A stretch of DNA of 64,000 nt from Lapidilactobacillus wuchangensis (lineage in GTDB: Bacteria; Bacillota; Bacilli; Lactobacillales; Lactobacillaceae): positions 62,001-126,000 of the forward strand of contig NZ_RHOU01000001.1 in the NCBI RefSeq assembly GCF_003946645.1, in the 5' to 3' direction. The translations under genes and the position numbers were made by a program. The first letter of the stretch is position 1; each line of letters begins with the position of its first letter. Positions 33,526 through 41,992 of the stretch are shown here, piece after piece. The notes beneath the pieces are model-generated. The model ran no database searches and was not told the DNA's origin. It saw only the letters and a list, made by a program, of their open reading frames with translations.

Positions 33526-35754
33526 ATGTCGAAAGAACGAATTTTAACTCAAGATGAAGTTTGGCAAATTTGCCATGAATACATGAACGCTGATCATTTA
33601 GCGTTTATTCAGAAAGCTTATGATTTCGCTGCTTACGTTCATCGTGATCAGAAGCGTCAATCTGGGGAACCTTATATTGTTCATCCAATTCAGGTTGCCG
33701 GTATTTTAGCAGAGTTACATATGGATCCAGAGACGGTGGCCTCTGGTTATTTGCATGATGTGGTTGAGGACACCAATGTCACGCTAGGTGATGTTGAGGA
33801 ACTCTTCGGTAAAGATGTGGCGATCATTGTTGATGGTGTCACCAAGCTTGGTAAGATCAAATATAAGTCCCATCAGGAACAGTTGGCCGAGAATCACCGT
33901 AAAATGTTATTGGCCATGGCCAAAGATTTACGCGTGATCATGGTCAAACTGGCGGATCGCTTGAATAATATGCGGACGTTACAGCATTTACGGCCTGATA
34001 AACAACGGCGGATCGCTGATGAGACTTTGGAGATCTATGCACCTTTAGCGGATCGCTTAGGTATTAGTCGGATCAAATGGGAATTGGAAGATATTTCCCT
34101 CCATTACTTGAATCCCCAACAATATTATCGGATCGTGCATTTGATGAATTCTAAACGTGGCGAGCGTGAGAGCTACATTTCCGAAGCGATTGTCGAAATC
34201 AAAGCGTCGATTGCCGACTTGCATTTGAATTATGAAATTTACGGTCGGCCGAAACATATTTATTCGATTTATAAGAAAATGCGTGATCAGCATAAACAAT
34301 TCAGTGAGCTTTATGATTTGTTAGCGATTCGCGTGGTCGTTGACTCGATTAAGGATTGTTATGCGGTTTTAGGGGCAATTCATACCAAGTGGAAGCCATT
34401 ACCTGGTCGCTTCAAAGATTATATTGCCATGCCCAAAGCTAATGGCTATCAATCTTTGCATACCACGGTGATTGGCCCCCAAGGCAAGCCCCTTGAAGTT
34501 CAGATTCGGACGCAAGAAATGCATGAAGTCGCTGAATATGGTGTGGCGGCACACTGGGCTTACAAGGAAGGCGTTCATGATCAGGTTCATTTGGATGCTT
34601 CTGGTCAGAAATTGGATATTTTTCGGGAAATTTTGGAAATCCAGGATGAATCCGTTGATGCCAAAGACTTTATGGAAAGCGTCAAAGGCGATATTTTCAG
34701 TGACCGGGTTTATGTGTTCACCCCACGTGGCGATGTCTACGAGTTACCGAAGGGTTCAGTGCCAATCGACTTTGCTTATTTAGTGCACACTGAAGTTGGT
34801 AATCACACAGTCGGTGCCAAGGTTAATGGAAAGATTGTGCCGCTTAATTATCAATTGAAAAACGGCGACATTGTCGAGATGATGACTTCCAGTTCAGCTT
34901 CACCAAGTAAAGACTGGACGGCGATTGCTTATACAAGTCGGGCGCGCAATAAGATTCGCCGTTTTTATAAGCAAAAAGAAAAAGATATTAATATTGAACG
35001 TGGTCAGGCACAGTTAGAGAAACAGTTGCTGGACGCTGGTTACAGTCCCAAGCAGTTCATGGACAAGGAACACATGGCGGTTGGTTTGTCGCGGTTTAAT
35101 TTCAGCACTGAAGATGAATTACTGGGTGCGATTGGCTATGGTGAAATCTCCAGTCAAGTGGTCGCTAATCGCTTAACTGAACGGGAACGTAAAGAGAAAG
35201 AAGAAGCCGAGCAGAAACAGCGCGCTGAAGAAATTCTCTCAACCACCACGAAATCACCAACTAAACCAAGTAAAGAAACAACGGAAAAACTGAAGATCCA
35301 ACATGAGGGCGGCGTGGTGATTCAAGGCGTCGACAATCTATTGATTCGCTTGGCCAAATGTTGTAACCCCGTTCCTGGCGATCCAATCGTTGGTTATGTG
35401 ACCAAGGGCCGTGGTGTGACGATCCATCGTGCTGATTGTCCGAATATTGCTAATGAGCAAGAGTCGGCCCGACTGATTGAAGTCGAATGGGATGAAGTGG
35501 AAGACACGTCACAATCTTATTTGGCTAATTTGGAAATTTTTGGTTACAATCGCAGTGGTTTGTTGAACGATGTTTTGCAGACTCTGAATGCTGGTAGTAA
35601 GAATTTAAATAACGTTAATGGCCGGGTGGATCATAATAAGATGGCCAATATTTATGTAACTGTTGGTGTTCGCAATGCCCAACATTTGGATAAAATCATT
35701 GATAGTTTGAAGAATATTCCTGATGTTTATGAGGTCAAGCGGGCCCAAGGTTAA
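33526..35754 (+). CDS. relA: Bifunctional (p)ppGpp synthetase/hydrolase (RelA/SpoT homologue)
   Basis: The 742-residue length is normal for a long RSH. Domains in order: HD hydrolase (about 28-185; YLHDVVEDT with HD at 77-78), synthetase (about 230-350; RPKHIYSIYKKM, GYQSLHTTVIGP), TGS (about 397-460; VYVFTPRGDVYELPKG), and after a charged linker a zinc-finger-like CCNPVPGDPIVG and an ACT domain (about 665-740). It makes and degrades ppGpp in the stringent response. The following dtd gene is the usual partner in Firmicutes. Confidence 0.97.
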   Translation: MSKERILTQDEVWQICHEYMNADHLAFIQKAYDFAAYVHRDQKRQSGEPYIVHPIQVAGILAELHMDPETVASGYLHDVVEDTNVTLGDVEELFGKDVAIIVDGVTKLGKIKYKSHQEQLAENHRKMLLAMAKDLRVIMVKLADRLNNMRTLQHLRPDKQRRIADETLEIYAPLADRLGISRIKWELEDISLHYLNPQQYYRIVHLMNSKRGERESYISEAIVEIKASIADLHLNYEIYGRPKHIYSIYKKMRDQHKQFSELYDLLAIRVVVDSIKDCYAVLGAIHTKWKPLPGRFKDYIAMPKANGYQSLHTTVIGPQGKPLEVQIRTQEMHEVAEYGVAAHWAYKEGVHDQVHLDASGQKLDIFREILEIQDESVDAKDFMESVKGDIFSDRVYVFTPRGDVYELPKGSVPIDFAYLVHTEVGNHTVGAKVNGKIVPLNYQLKNGDIVEMMTSSSASPSKDWTAIAYTSRARNKIRRFYKQKEKDINIERGQAQLEKQLLDAGYSPKQFMDKEHMAVGLSRFNFSTEDELLGAIGYGEISSQVVANRLTERERKEKEEAEQKQRAEEILSTTTKSPTKPSKETTEKLKIQHEGGVVIQGVDNLLIRLAKCCNPVPGDPIVGYVTKGRGVTIHRADCPNIANEQESARLIEVEWDEVEDTSQSYLANLEIFGYNRSGLLNDVLQTLNAGSKNLNNVNGRVDHNKMANIYVTVGVRNAQHLDKIIDSLKNIPDVYEVKRAQG

Positions 35755-35784
35755 GATTGATAATTTGAGGTAGAGGGAGCTAGT

Positions 35785-36234
35785 ATGCGAGTTACATTAC
35801 AACGAGTAAAGTCAGCACAAGTAACAGTGGCCGGTCAAGAAATCGGCGCCATTCAGCAGGGGTTATTACTTTTCGTAGGGATTGCTCCTGATGACGACGC
35901 CATAATTGTCAGAAAAATGGCGCAAAAAATTGTTAAAATGCGAATTTTCGAAGATACAGATGGCAAAATGAATTTGAGCCTAGCACAAATTAACGGCCAT
36001 ATTTTGTCAATTTCCCAATTTACATTGTATGCTGACACGCGTAAGGGTAATCGACCTAGCTTCCAAGATGCTGCTCAACCAGCATTGGCGGAACAACTGT
36101 ATCAAGAGTTTAATCGAGCGTTGACAAATGAATTAGGTCAGCCAGTGGCCACCGGTGAGTTTGGTGCTGATATGCAAATTACGGCGGTCAATGATGGTCC
36201 AGTCACGATTAATTTGGAGTTGCCGCATGCTTAA
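35785..36234 (+). CDS. dtd: D-aminoacyl-tRNA deacylase
   Basis: The 149-residue protein matches DTD: MRVTLQRVKSAQVTV, the SQFTLYADTRKGNRPSF active-site motif near residue 78, and the NDGPVTINLEL C-terminal motif carrying the Gly-cisPro-type chirality check region. It clears D-amino acids from tRNA. It is 30 bases after relA and overlaps the following HAD gene by 8 bases. Confidence 0.96.
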   Translation: MRVTLQRVKSAQVTVAGQEIGAIQQGLLLFVGIAPDDDAIIVRKMAQKIVKMRIFEDTDGKMNLSLAQINGHILSISQFTLYADTRKGNRPSFQDAAQPALAEQLYQEFNRALTNELGQPVATGEFGADMQITAVNDGPVTINLELPHA

Positions 36235-36862
36235 AAATTTGATTTGGGATTTTGATGGCACTTTATATGACACGTATCCAGTGATGTTAGATGCATTGCA
36301 GCAGACGGCGCAGGATTTTGGCATTACCGAGTTAACCAATGTGGATTTGTATCGGATGATGAAGTTAAAGTCAGTTCGCTTTGTGACCGATTACGTGCAA
36401 CGAATTTATGATGTCGACCAACATGATTTCAGTGCGACTTATCATCGTTATGAACATGCCCGACAGTTACAGCCGCAACCATATCCTGGTGCTCAGGAAA
36501 TTCTGGCTTTAATTTGCCAGCGTGGTGGCATGAATTTATTGGACACGCATCGTGATCAGCAAGCCCAAGAGTTTCTCCAACATGATGATTTGGTTCAGTA
36601 TTTTACTGGTGGTATTACGGCCAGTGATGATTTTCCCCGGAAACCTGATCCCAGCGCGATTCTGGCCTTGCTTGAGCGTTATCAGCTCGATCCCCAAGAG
36701 ACAGCGATGGTTGGTGATCGGCGCCTTGATATTCTGGCTGGCGTCAATGCTAAAATTCCGACGATTTATTTCAATGTGGATCATCTTTATGATGCGCCCC
36801 AAGCGACTTGGTCAATCAATCGCTTAACGGATATTCACTATATCCTATCAGAAACGATTTAA
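36227..36862 (+). CDS. HAD-superfamily hydrolase (phosphoglycolate phosphatase-like)
   Basis: ATG 36227 gives 211 residues and overlaps the dtd stop. The HAD motif I DFDGTLYDT is at residues 8-16; motif II lies around LLDTHRD; motif III is FPRKPDPSAI; motif IV is MVGDRRLDI. The cap is helical. A longer frame that begins within dtd is rejected. The substrate is unknown. Confidence 0.88.
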   Translation: MLKNLIWDFDGTLYDTYPVMLDALQQTAQDFGITELTNVDLYRMMKLKSVRFVTDYVQRIYDVDQHDFSATYHRYEHARQLQPQPYPGAQEILALICQRGGMNLLDTHRDQQAQEFLQHDDLVQYFTGGITASDDFPRKPDPSAILALLERYQLDPQETAMVGDRRLDILAGVNAKIPTIYFNVDHLYDAPQATWSINRLTDIHYILSETI

Positions 36863-36867
36863 ATGAG

Positions 36868-36912
36868 AAGTTCAGATAATTCACAGTGTTGTTGGATTAG
36901 CTGAACTTTTTT
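36868..36912 (+). terminator. Rho-independent terminator
   Basis: AAGTTCAG pairs with CTGAACTT around a long loop, followed by T6. It ends the relA-dtd-HAD unit. Confidence 0.75.
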
Positions 36913-36938
36913 AAGTGAATTAATTTGGAGGTGGACTC

Positions 36939-37682
36939 TTGCAGCGAACTTTAAAAAAGCGTACGAAAATCATCCTGGCGATTTTACTAGGCTTGGTACT
37001 CATCATTATAGGTGGTTGGTTGGCATTGCAGGCCCAGATTTATCAACCAGCTCCTCAAGCCCAACAAGTCGCGCAAACTAAAGCGGAAACATCGGTTAAA
37101 CAGGGCTTATTGTTTAAAGCCAAGCAGCCACAACAACCGCTGGTGATTTTTTATCCTGGTGCCTTTGTTGAACCGGCCAGTTACAGCAAGTCGGCCCAGC
37201 AAGTTGCTGCTGGTGGTCATACCGTTTATATTGCACGGTTCCCCTTAGATTTGGCCGTTCTGGGTGGTAATCGGGCCCAAAGTTATTTGCAGCAGGACCA
37301 TGGCAGCAGTTATGTGATTGGCGGCCATTCTTTAGGCGGTGTCATGGCTAGCCGCTTCGCCAAGCAACAGACTGGCGCCCAATTGCAAGGCGTTTTCTTT
37401 TTAGCTAGTTATCCCGATGAGCGAGGGCGCTTGGACCAGACCAAATTGCCAGTGCTGTCATTAACCGCCAGTCGTGATGGTGTTTTGAATCAAGATAAAT
37501 GGCAAGTGGCCCGTAAATATTTACCGAAAACAGCCCAATTTGCCACGATTAAAGGCGGAAATCATGCCGGCTTTGGTGATTATGGCCAGCAAAAAGGCGA
37601 TCAAGCGGCAATTATTAGCAATCAAGTCCAGCAAGATTGGATTGCAACGGAATTATTAAAGTGGTTACAACAAATCAATTAA
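36939..37682 (+). CDS. Membrane-anchored alpha/beta hydrolase
   Basis: TTG 36939 after GGAGGTGG gives 247 residues. The N-terminal basic stretch and helix (about 8-28) suggest a signal anchor. The nucleophile elbow GHSLGG is near residue 130, with an acid loop (LTASRDGV) and a C-terminal GGNHAGFGDYG providing the histidine. This fits the PF12695-like hydrolases of lactobacilli, extracellular carboxylesterases of unclear substrate. Confidence 0.85.
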   Translation: MQRTLKKRTKIILAILLGLVLIIIGGWLALQAQIYQPAPQAQQVAQTKAETSVKQGLLFKAKQPQQPLVIFYPGAFVEPASYSKSAQQVAAGGHTVYIARFPLDLAVLGGNRAQSYLQQDHGSSYVIGGHSLGGVMASRFAKQQTGAQLQGVFFLASYPDERGRLDQTKLPVLSLTASRDGVLNQDKWQVARKYLPKTAQFATIKGGNHAGFGDYGQQKGDQAAIISNQVQQDWIATELLKWLQQIN

Positions 37683-37718
37683 AGTCGTTGGTTAATAATA
37701 ATTAGAGGAGAAATTAAA

Positions 37719-37868
37719 ATGGCTAAACATTTTGAAATTAGTAAAGATCCTGATAATGATTTCCAAGGATTACGAATCAATATTGACGTACCAAGCTGGG
37801 TAACAATCACCGCCTTGGTTGGGATCGCTGGTTTGATTTGGCATCATCATGGGAAAAATAAATCTTAG
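37719..37868 (+). CDS. Small single-TM protein
   Basis: A 49-residue frame with GAGGAG before ATG 37719: a polar N-terminus (HFEISKDPDNDF), IDVPSWVTITALVGIAGLIW and a basic tail HHHGKNKS. One membrane helix covers roughly residues 26-41. Good ribosome site and coding-like composition argue it is real. It lies 36 bases after the hydrolase gene and just before a repeat remnant. Confidence 0.6.
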   Translation: MAKHFEISKDPDNDFQGLRINIDVPSWVTITALVGIAGLIWHHHGKNKS

Positions 37869-37889
37869 TAAAGCTATTGAAACAGAATT

Positions 37890-38107
37890 GTGTCTGACTG
37901 CATTCTAGGTTGCTTGTCGTGGAATGTGGCTGACGCCAAGCTCCCTCCATTCCGTCTGGAGTTAAAATGGTACATTTAATTGTTGGTTGTAAGTTGAGGC
38001 AATACTAGCAAGATTCATTGGGTTAATTCAATCAGGAATAATATTTAAATAGCAAAAACGATGTGACGATTCTATTCTTAGTAGAGATGCTCACACCGTT
38101 TTTTTGT
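37890..38107 (-). repeat. Arm-only deletion derivative of the structured repeat, plus linker and hairpin
   Basis: Both internal hairpins are missing: the left arm GCTTGTCGTGGAAT joins directly to GGCTGACGCCAAGC. The left arm has the TCGT type while the right has the ACGCC type, so the arms no longer match fully. The family linker and a terminator-like hairpin GATGTGACGATTCT...GCTCACACCG follow. Confidence 0.75.
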
Positions 38108-38108
38108 A

Positions 38109-38139
38109 TAAAAATAGACCACCATGGGTCTATTTTTAC
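38109..38139. terminator. Bidirectional terminator
   Basis: AAAAATAGACC pairs with GGTCTATTTTT around ACCATG. It ends the leftward amidase gene at 38233 and can act in both directions. Confidence 0.85.
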
Positions 38140-38232
38140 TACTTCTAAACATTACGTTAAATGAATTACGCTTTCATTAACGACAATTATTTTTCGATTA
38201 TGGTAGTTCGTCTGGTTAATTTGATCCTAGAT

Positions 38233-39558
38233 TTATTTAAAGTAGGACGTCAGTGCATTAACCACATCGCTAGCTACCTTGTTCTGATAATCATTTTGCT
38301 GAATGTAACTGAAATCTTTCTTGGTGTTGATATAGCCAAGTTCTAGTAAAACAGCAGGGCGCTCATTATCACGGAGCACTTGGAAGTTGCCAAATTCAAC
38401 GCCACGATTATCAAGTGGTAAATTGCTAAGTTGCTGGCTGATTAAATCGGCTAATTTCTTATCGCGATTATTGTGATAGTAGTAAGTTGTCACGCCAGAG
38501 GCTTCATTGGCATTTTCGCTGGAGTCAAAATGCAAACTGATGAAGGCATCGGCCTTTAATTTGTTGGAGGCTTGGGCCCGCGGTGCTAAATCAACGAAGG
38601 AATCATTACTGCGAGTTAGGACAACGTTGGCACCAGCCGCCCGTAACTTAGTGGCGACTTTTTGAGCGACCGCCAGCGTGTAGGTCTTTTCATATTGATT
38701 ACTGCCTGAAAGGGCACCAGTATCGCTGCCACCATGACCAGGGTCAAGCACGATCGTCGCCTCAGCTAAATTAGAAGCAATTTTTGGCATCGTGTCGTCT
38801 TGCGTCTTTTTATCGGCAAGGGCAACGAGCCAACTAGCAACGTAGCCAGTTTGACCATTGCTGGCCTTGACTTGATACCATTGATTGACCGTTTTGACAT
38901 AAGTCAGCGTGTCTTTAGCATTCAGCGTAGTGACGACACTAGCGGAAGCATTTGGCTCCGCGCGTAGTGGGGTGCCGTCAGAATCGACGACAACGACTTG
39001 GTCAGAACTATTAGTGGCATTTGAATTGCCAGTGTTAGTAGTCTTCGCATCACTTTCGACTTGGTCAGTTAATTTAACCTTATCTTGGGCGATCCAAGCC
39101 ACCGAATCATCATGCTTAATTTGATACCAGCCATCTTCTTGATACAAAACAGCTATTTTATCGCCTGCATTTAATTGAGCCAGAGGATTGGTGGTTTGCC
39201 CCTTGCTGGCATAAATCGGCGTCGCGCCAGCATTGACCAAACCAATCTGGTTGCTGGTAGCACTGACTTCCGTATTCTTGATCAGCCAACTGGCCACCCA
39301 ACCAACTTCGGTATTGCTGAGACGAACCTCATACCACTCATTGCGTTCGCCAATCACGGTCAATCGTTGGCCTTTATTCACTTGAGCAGTCACATCATAA
39401 GCCAAGCCAGGGCCCTTACGAATATTTAAAACGTTTGCTTGAACCACAACCTGATTACTATTTGCCAAAACAAAGGTGGCTCCGATTGAGGTCATAATTG
39501 CCAGGACCACAATAATTAAAATGCGCCAACGCCAGACTTTATGTAAAAATGGTTTCAT
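38233..39558 (-). CDS. N-acetylmuramoyl-L-alanine amidase with three SH3 domains
   Basis: The 441-residue cell-wall hydrolase has an N-terminal membrane signal anchor (about 11-33) and three bacterial SH3 repeats: LNIRKGPGLAYDV near 45, ATPIYASKGQTTNP near 112, and TPLRAEPNASASVV near 195. A catalytic Amidase_3 domain follows from about 268. Zinc-enzyme motifs IVLDPGHGGSDTGA, FISLHFDSSEN and AVLLELGYI are present. It cleaves the amide bond between MurNAc and L-Ala. The upstream 200 bases (39559-39763) show no gene or clear promoter. Confidence 0.93.
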   Translation of the reverse strand: MKPFLHKVWRWRILIIVVLAIMTSIGATFVLANSNQVVVQANVLNIRKGPGLAYDVTAQVNKGQRLTVIGERNEWYEVRLSNTEVGWVASWLIKNTEVSATSNQIGLVNAGATPIYASKGQTTNPLAQLNAGDKIAVLYQEDGWYQIKHDDSVAWIAQDKVKLTDQVESDAKTTNTGNSNATNSSDQVVVVDSDGTPLRAEPNASASVVTTLNAKDTLTYVKTVNQWYQVKASNGQTGYVASWLVALADKKTQDDTMPKIASNLAEATIVLDPGHGGSDTGALSGSNQYEKTYTLAVAQKVATKLRAAGANVVLTRSNDSFVDLAPRAQASNKLKADAFISLHFDSSENANEASGVTTYYYHNNRDKKLADLISQQLSNLPLDNRGVEFGNFQVLRDNERPAVLLELGYINTKKDFSYIQQNDYQNKVASDVVNALTSYFK

Positions 39559-39763
39559 CCTATTCAGTCCTTTAAATTCCTAAATTAACTTGACGCTAAA
39601 AAAATGGTCAATAACTGAATTAATTTTACCACGTAACTAGTCATAATAGGGTAAATAGGTCGGTAAAACTGGTAACTTTTAATAATTATTCCTTCGTAGA
39701 ATCGAAATTTTTGACGAATTTTTTGGTTTTAAACGGTTTAGCGTTCAAACCTGAATGGAATTA

Positions 39764-40316
39764 AGTCGCTCCTTAGTTGAGAACGGCAGGGGCCCAGCGA
39801 TTTAGAGGGCGTGGAACATGGTGGACATCGATCTGAGCTTATTGCTGCGCAACAATCTCAAATACAAGCCTTATTCTAACCGCTAAAGCGGCAAGAATAA
39901 TTTCACCATTGACGCCAATCGCTGGGCCCCTGCCTAGATGAAGTAGTTCAATTCAGTACCACTGGTAGAAAAGCAGATTGATGTAAACTAATAGCTTGAT
40001 TGACAAGTTTTCTGGATTTCAGCAATTATTAAACAAGGTATTTTTTCACGCCAAATTTTTATTCTTGTTGTTTATAATGTATTAATAGACTAATTGAGTA
40101 GACCTATCCCGCTATAATTGCCTTAAGCATAAACAAAGTGTAGTAAACTAAATTAGCTCCAGACGGCGTGGAAGGATCTTGGCGTCAGCCGCCAAATTGT
40201 TCTTAGTGGCTGGGCCACTTAGAACAAGACCTGTATTGATGACAATTTGATTTGTAATTGGCATCAATCAGTGTTGGCCGCGTTCCACGCCAAGCAGCCT
40301 GGAACAGAGTCAGACG
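39764..40316. repeat. Composite structured repeat, copy 4
   Basis: Left unit: GGCAGGGGCCCAGCGATT (39785-39802) and AATCGCTGGGCCCCTGCC (39917-39934) form a perfect 18-bp closing stem, with hairpins TCTGAG/CTCAAA and TTATTCTaACCGC/GCGGcAAGAATAA. Right unit (40157-40315) closes with CTTGGCGT/ACGCCAAG and has a TTGTTCTTAGTGG/CCACTTAGAACAA hairpin. It lies between divergent genes, upstream of the hisS leader promoter. Confidence 0.87.
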
Positions 40317-40432
40317 CCATTCTGTTTTAATATCCATTCTTTAGTACGTTTAGTACGAAGTGGGAACAATAATTCGAAAATCTAAAATACTGTCGTCAGT
40401 CACAGCAATTCACTGTTAGTAACGATTTTCCC

Positions 40433-40461
40433 TTGACTTTCAGAAAACTGCCGTGTACATT
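40433..40461 (+). promoter_or_regulatory. Promoter of the hisS-aspS leader
   Basis: TTGACT (-35) and TACATT (-10) are separated by 17 bases, immediately upstream of the T-box leader. Confidence 0.75.
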
Positions 40462-40469
40462 TAAGAAGA

Positions 40470-40668
40470 ATACAAAAACCGATGATAAATGAGAAGTAGC
40501 TTATTACAGAGACTGACCAGCGCTGAGAGGTTAGACCAAGTGAAATGACCATTTTGAGGTTGAGCTAGCAATAGCTCCGTCCATAAGACGTTATCCAATG
40601 AGTATTAATTAAGGTGGTACCGTGCCGTGAGCACCCTTATCGAAAACAACGATAGGGGTGTTTTTTAT
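40470..40668 (+). promoter_or_regulatory. T-box leader controlling hisS-aspS
   Basis: A ~200-base leader with an AG-rich stem I region (GAGACTGACCAGCGCTGAGAG). The T-box AAGGTGGTACCGTG at 40611-40624 overlaps the antiterminator. A terminator follows: GCACCCTTATCG pairs with CGATAGGGGTG, then T6. Uncharged tRNA binding should favour read-through. The specifier may be GAC (Asp) in TGACCATT around 40548, but I cannot fold stem I reliably; a His specifier is the alternative. Confidence 0.85.
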
Positions 40669-40690
40669 TTTGATAAAAGGAAGTGCTTAC

Positions 40691-41992
40691 ATGCGTTATC
40701 AAAAGCCAAAAGGAACTGCAGATATTCTGCCAGCTGAATCGCATCAATGGCAGTACGTTGAAAATAAGGCCCAAGAAATTTTCTCAACTTATGATTTTCA
40801 TGAAATTCGGACGCCAATTTTCGAATCATATGATGTTTTTGAACGCTCATCTGGTGAAAGTTCAGATGTCGTTTCCAAGGAAATGTATGATTTCGATGAT
40901 AAAGGTGGCCGCCACATTGCCTTACGTCCAGAAGGAACTGCCGGGGTTGTTCGGGCTTATGTTGAAAATAAGTTATTTGGGCCAGAACAAGTGAAGCCTT
41001 ACAAAGTTTATTATCACGGGCCAATGTTCCGTTATGAGCGACCACAATCAGGTCGTTTACGTCAATTCCATCAAATTGGGGTTGAAGCCTTCGGTGCTAG
41101 TTCACCAGCTTTAGATGTTGAAGTTATTAGCATGGCTTTAGAATTCTTGCGGAGCTTAAAATTATCCGGCTTGAAATTAGCTATCAATAGTTTAGGTGAT
41201 AGTGAGACGCGTGAGAAATATCATCAAGCTTTGGTTGATTATTTAACGCCATTAGCTGATCAATTAAGCGAAGACTCCCAGCGACGCTTGCAAACGAATC
41301 CCCTACGAATTTTAGATAGCAAAGATGCTCATGATCAAGAATTAGTCGCTGATGCACCAAGCATTATTGACTATTTGACACCGGAATCTCAGGCACATTT
41401 TGCAGCCGTTAAAGCGGGGCTAGCTGGTTTAGGAATTGATTATGAAGTTGATTCCACGATGGTTCGGGGCTTGGATTATTATACTGATACGATTTTTGAA
41501 ATTATGGTCAAATCACCAGCCTTCAATAATTCAGAAATGACGGTCATTGCTGGTGGCCGTTACGATGGTTTGGTTGAAGAATTTGGCGGTCCTGCTGAGC
41601 CAGGAATTGGTTTCGGCATTGGTGTTGAGCGTTTATTATTACTTTTAGACCAAGACCAAATGCCAGTTCAACCAAAATTGGACTTTTACTTAGCTAAAGT
41701 TGGCGATGATGTGCAAGTGCCAGCTTTACGGATTTTGCAAGAGATTCGGCGTTGTGGCTTTAGCGCCGATCAAGATTATTTGGATCGTAAAATCAAGGGA
41801 CAGTTCAAATCAGCAACCCGCTTGGACGCTCGCTTCGTGATTACCGTTGGCGAAAGCGAATTGGCTAGTGGTGAAGTGCCAGTCAAGGACCTAGCTACTG
41901 GCGAACAGGTGCAAGTCAAGTTAACTGATTTGGAAAATGATTTTCAAGCAGTTTATCAACAATTAATGCAGCAATTTGGGGGCAAACAATAA
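40691..41992 (+). CDS. hisS: Histidine--tRNA ligase
   Basis: ATG 40691 after AAAGGAAG gives 433 residues. The class II core is evident: [13 protein letters not shown] start, [14 protein letters not shown] (motif 2 region), the HisRS-specific [13 protein letters not shown] loop, and motif 3 [11 protein letters not shown]; a C-terminal anticodon-binding domain follows. It charges tRNA-His. Expression is under the T-box leader upstream. Its stop overlaps the aspS start (TAATG). Confidence 0.96.
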   Translation: MRYQKPKGTADILPAESHQWQYVENKAQEIFSTYDFHEIRTPIFESYDVFERSSGESSDVVSKEMYDFDDKGGRHIALRPEGTAGVVRAYVENKLFGPEQVKPYKVYYHGPMFRYERPQSGRLRQFHQIGVEAFGASSPALDVEVISMALEFLRSLKLSGLKLAINSLGDSETREKYHQALVDYLTPLADQLSEDSQRRLQTNPLRILDSKDAHDQELVADAPSIIDYLTPESQAHFAAVKAGLAGLGIDYEVDSTMVRGLDYYTDTIFEIMVKSPAFNNSEMTVIAGGRYDGLVEEFGGPAEPGIGFGIGVERLLLLLDQDQMPVQPKLDFYLAKVGDDVQVPALRILQEIRRCGFSADQDYLDRKIKGQFKSATRLDARFVITVGESELASGEVPVKDLATGEQVQVKLTDLENDFQAVYQQLMQQFGGKQ

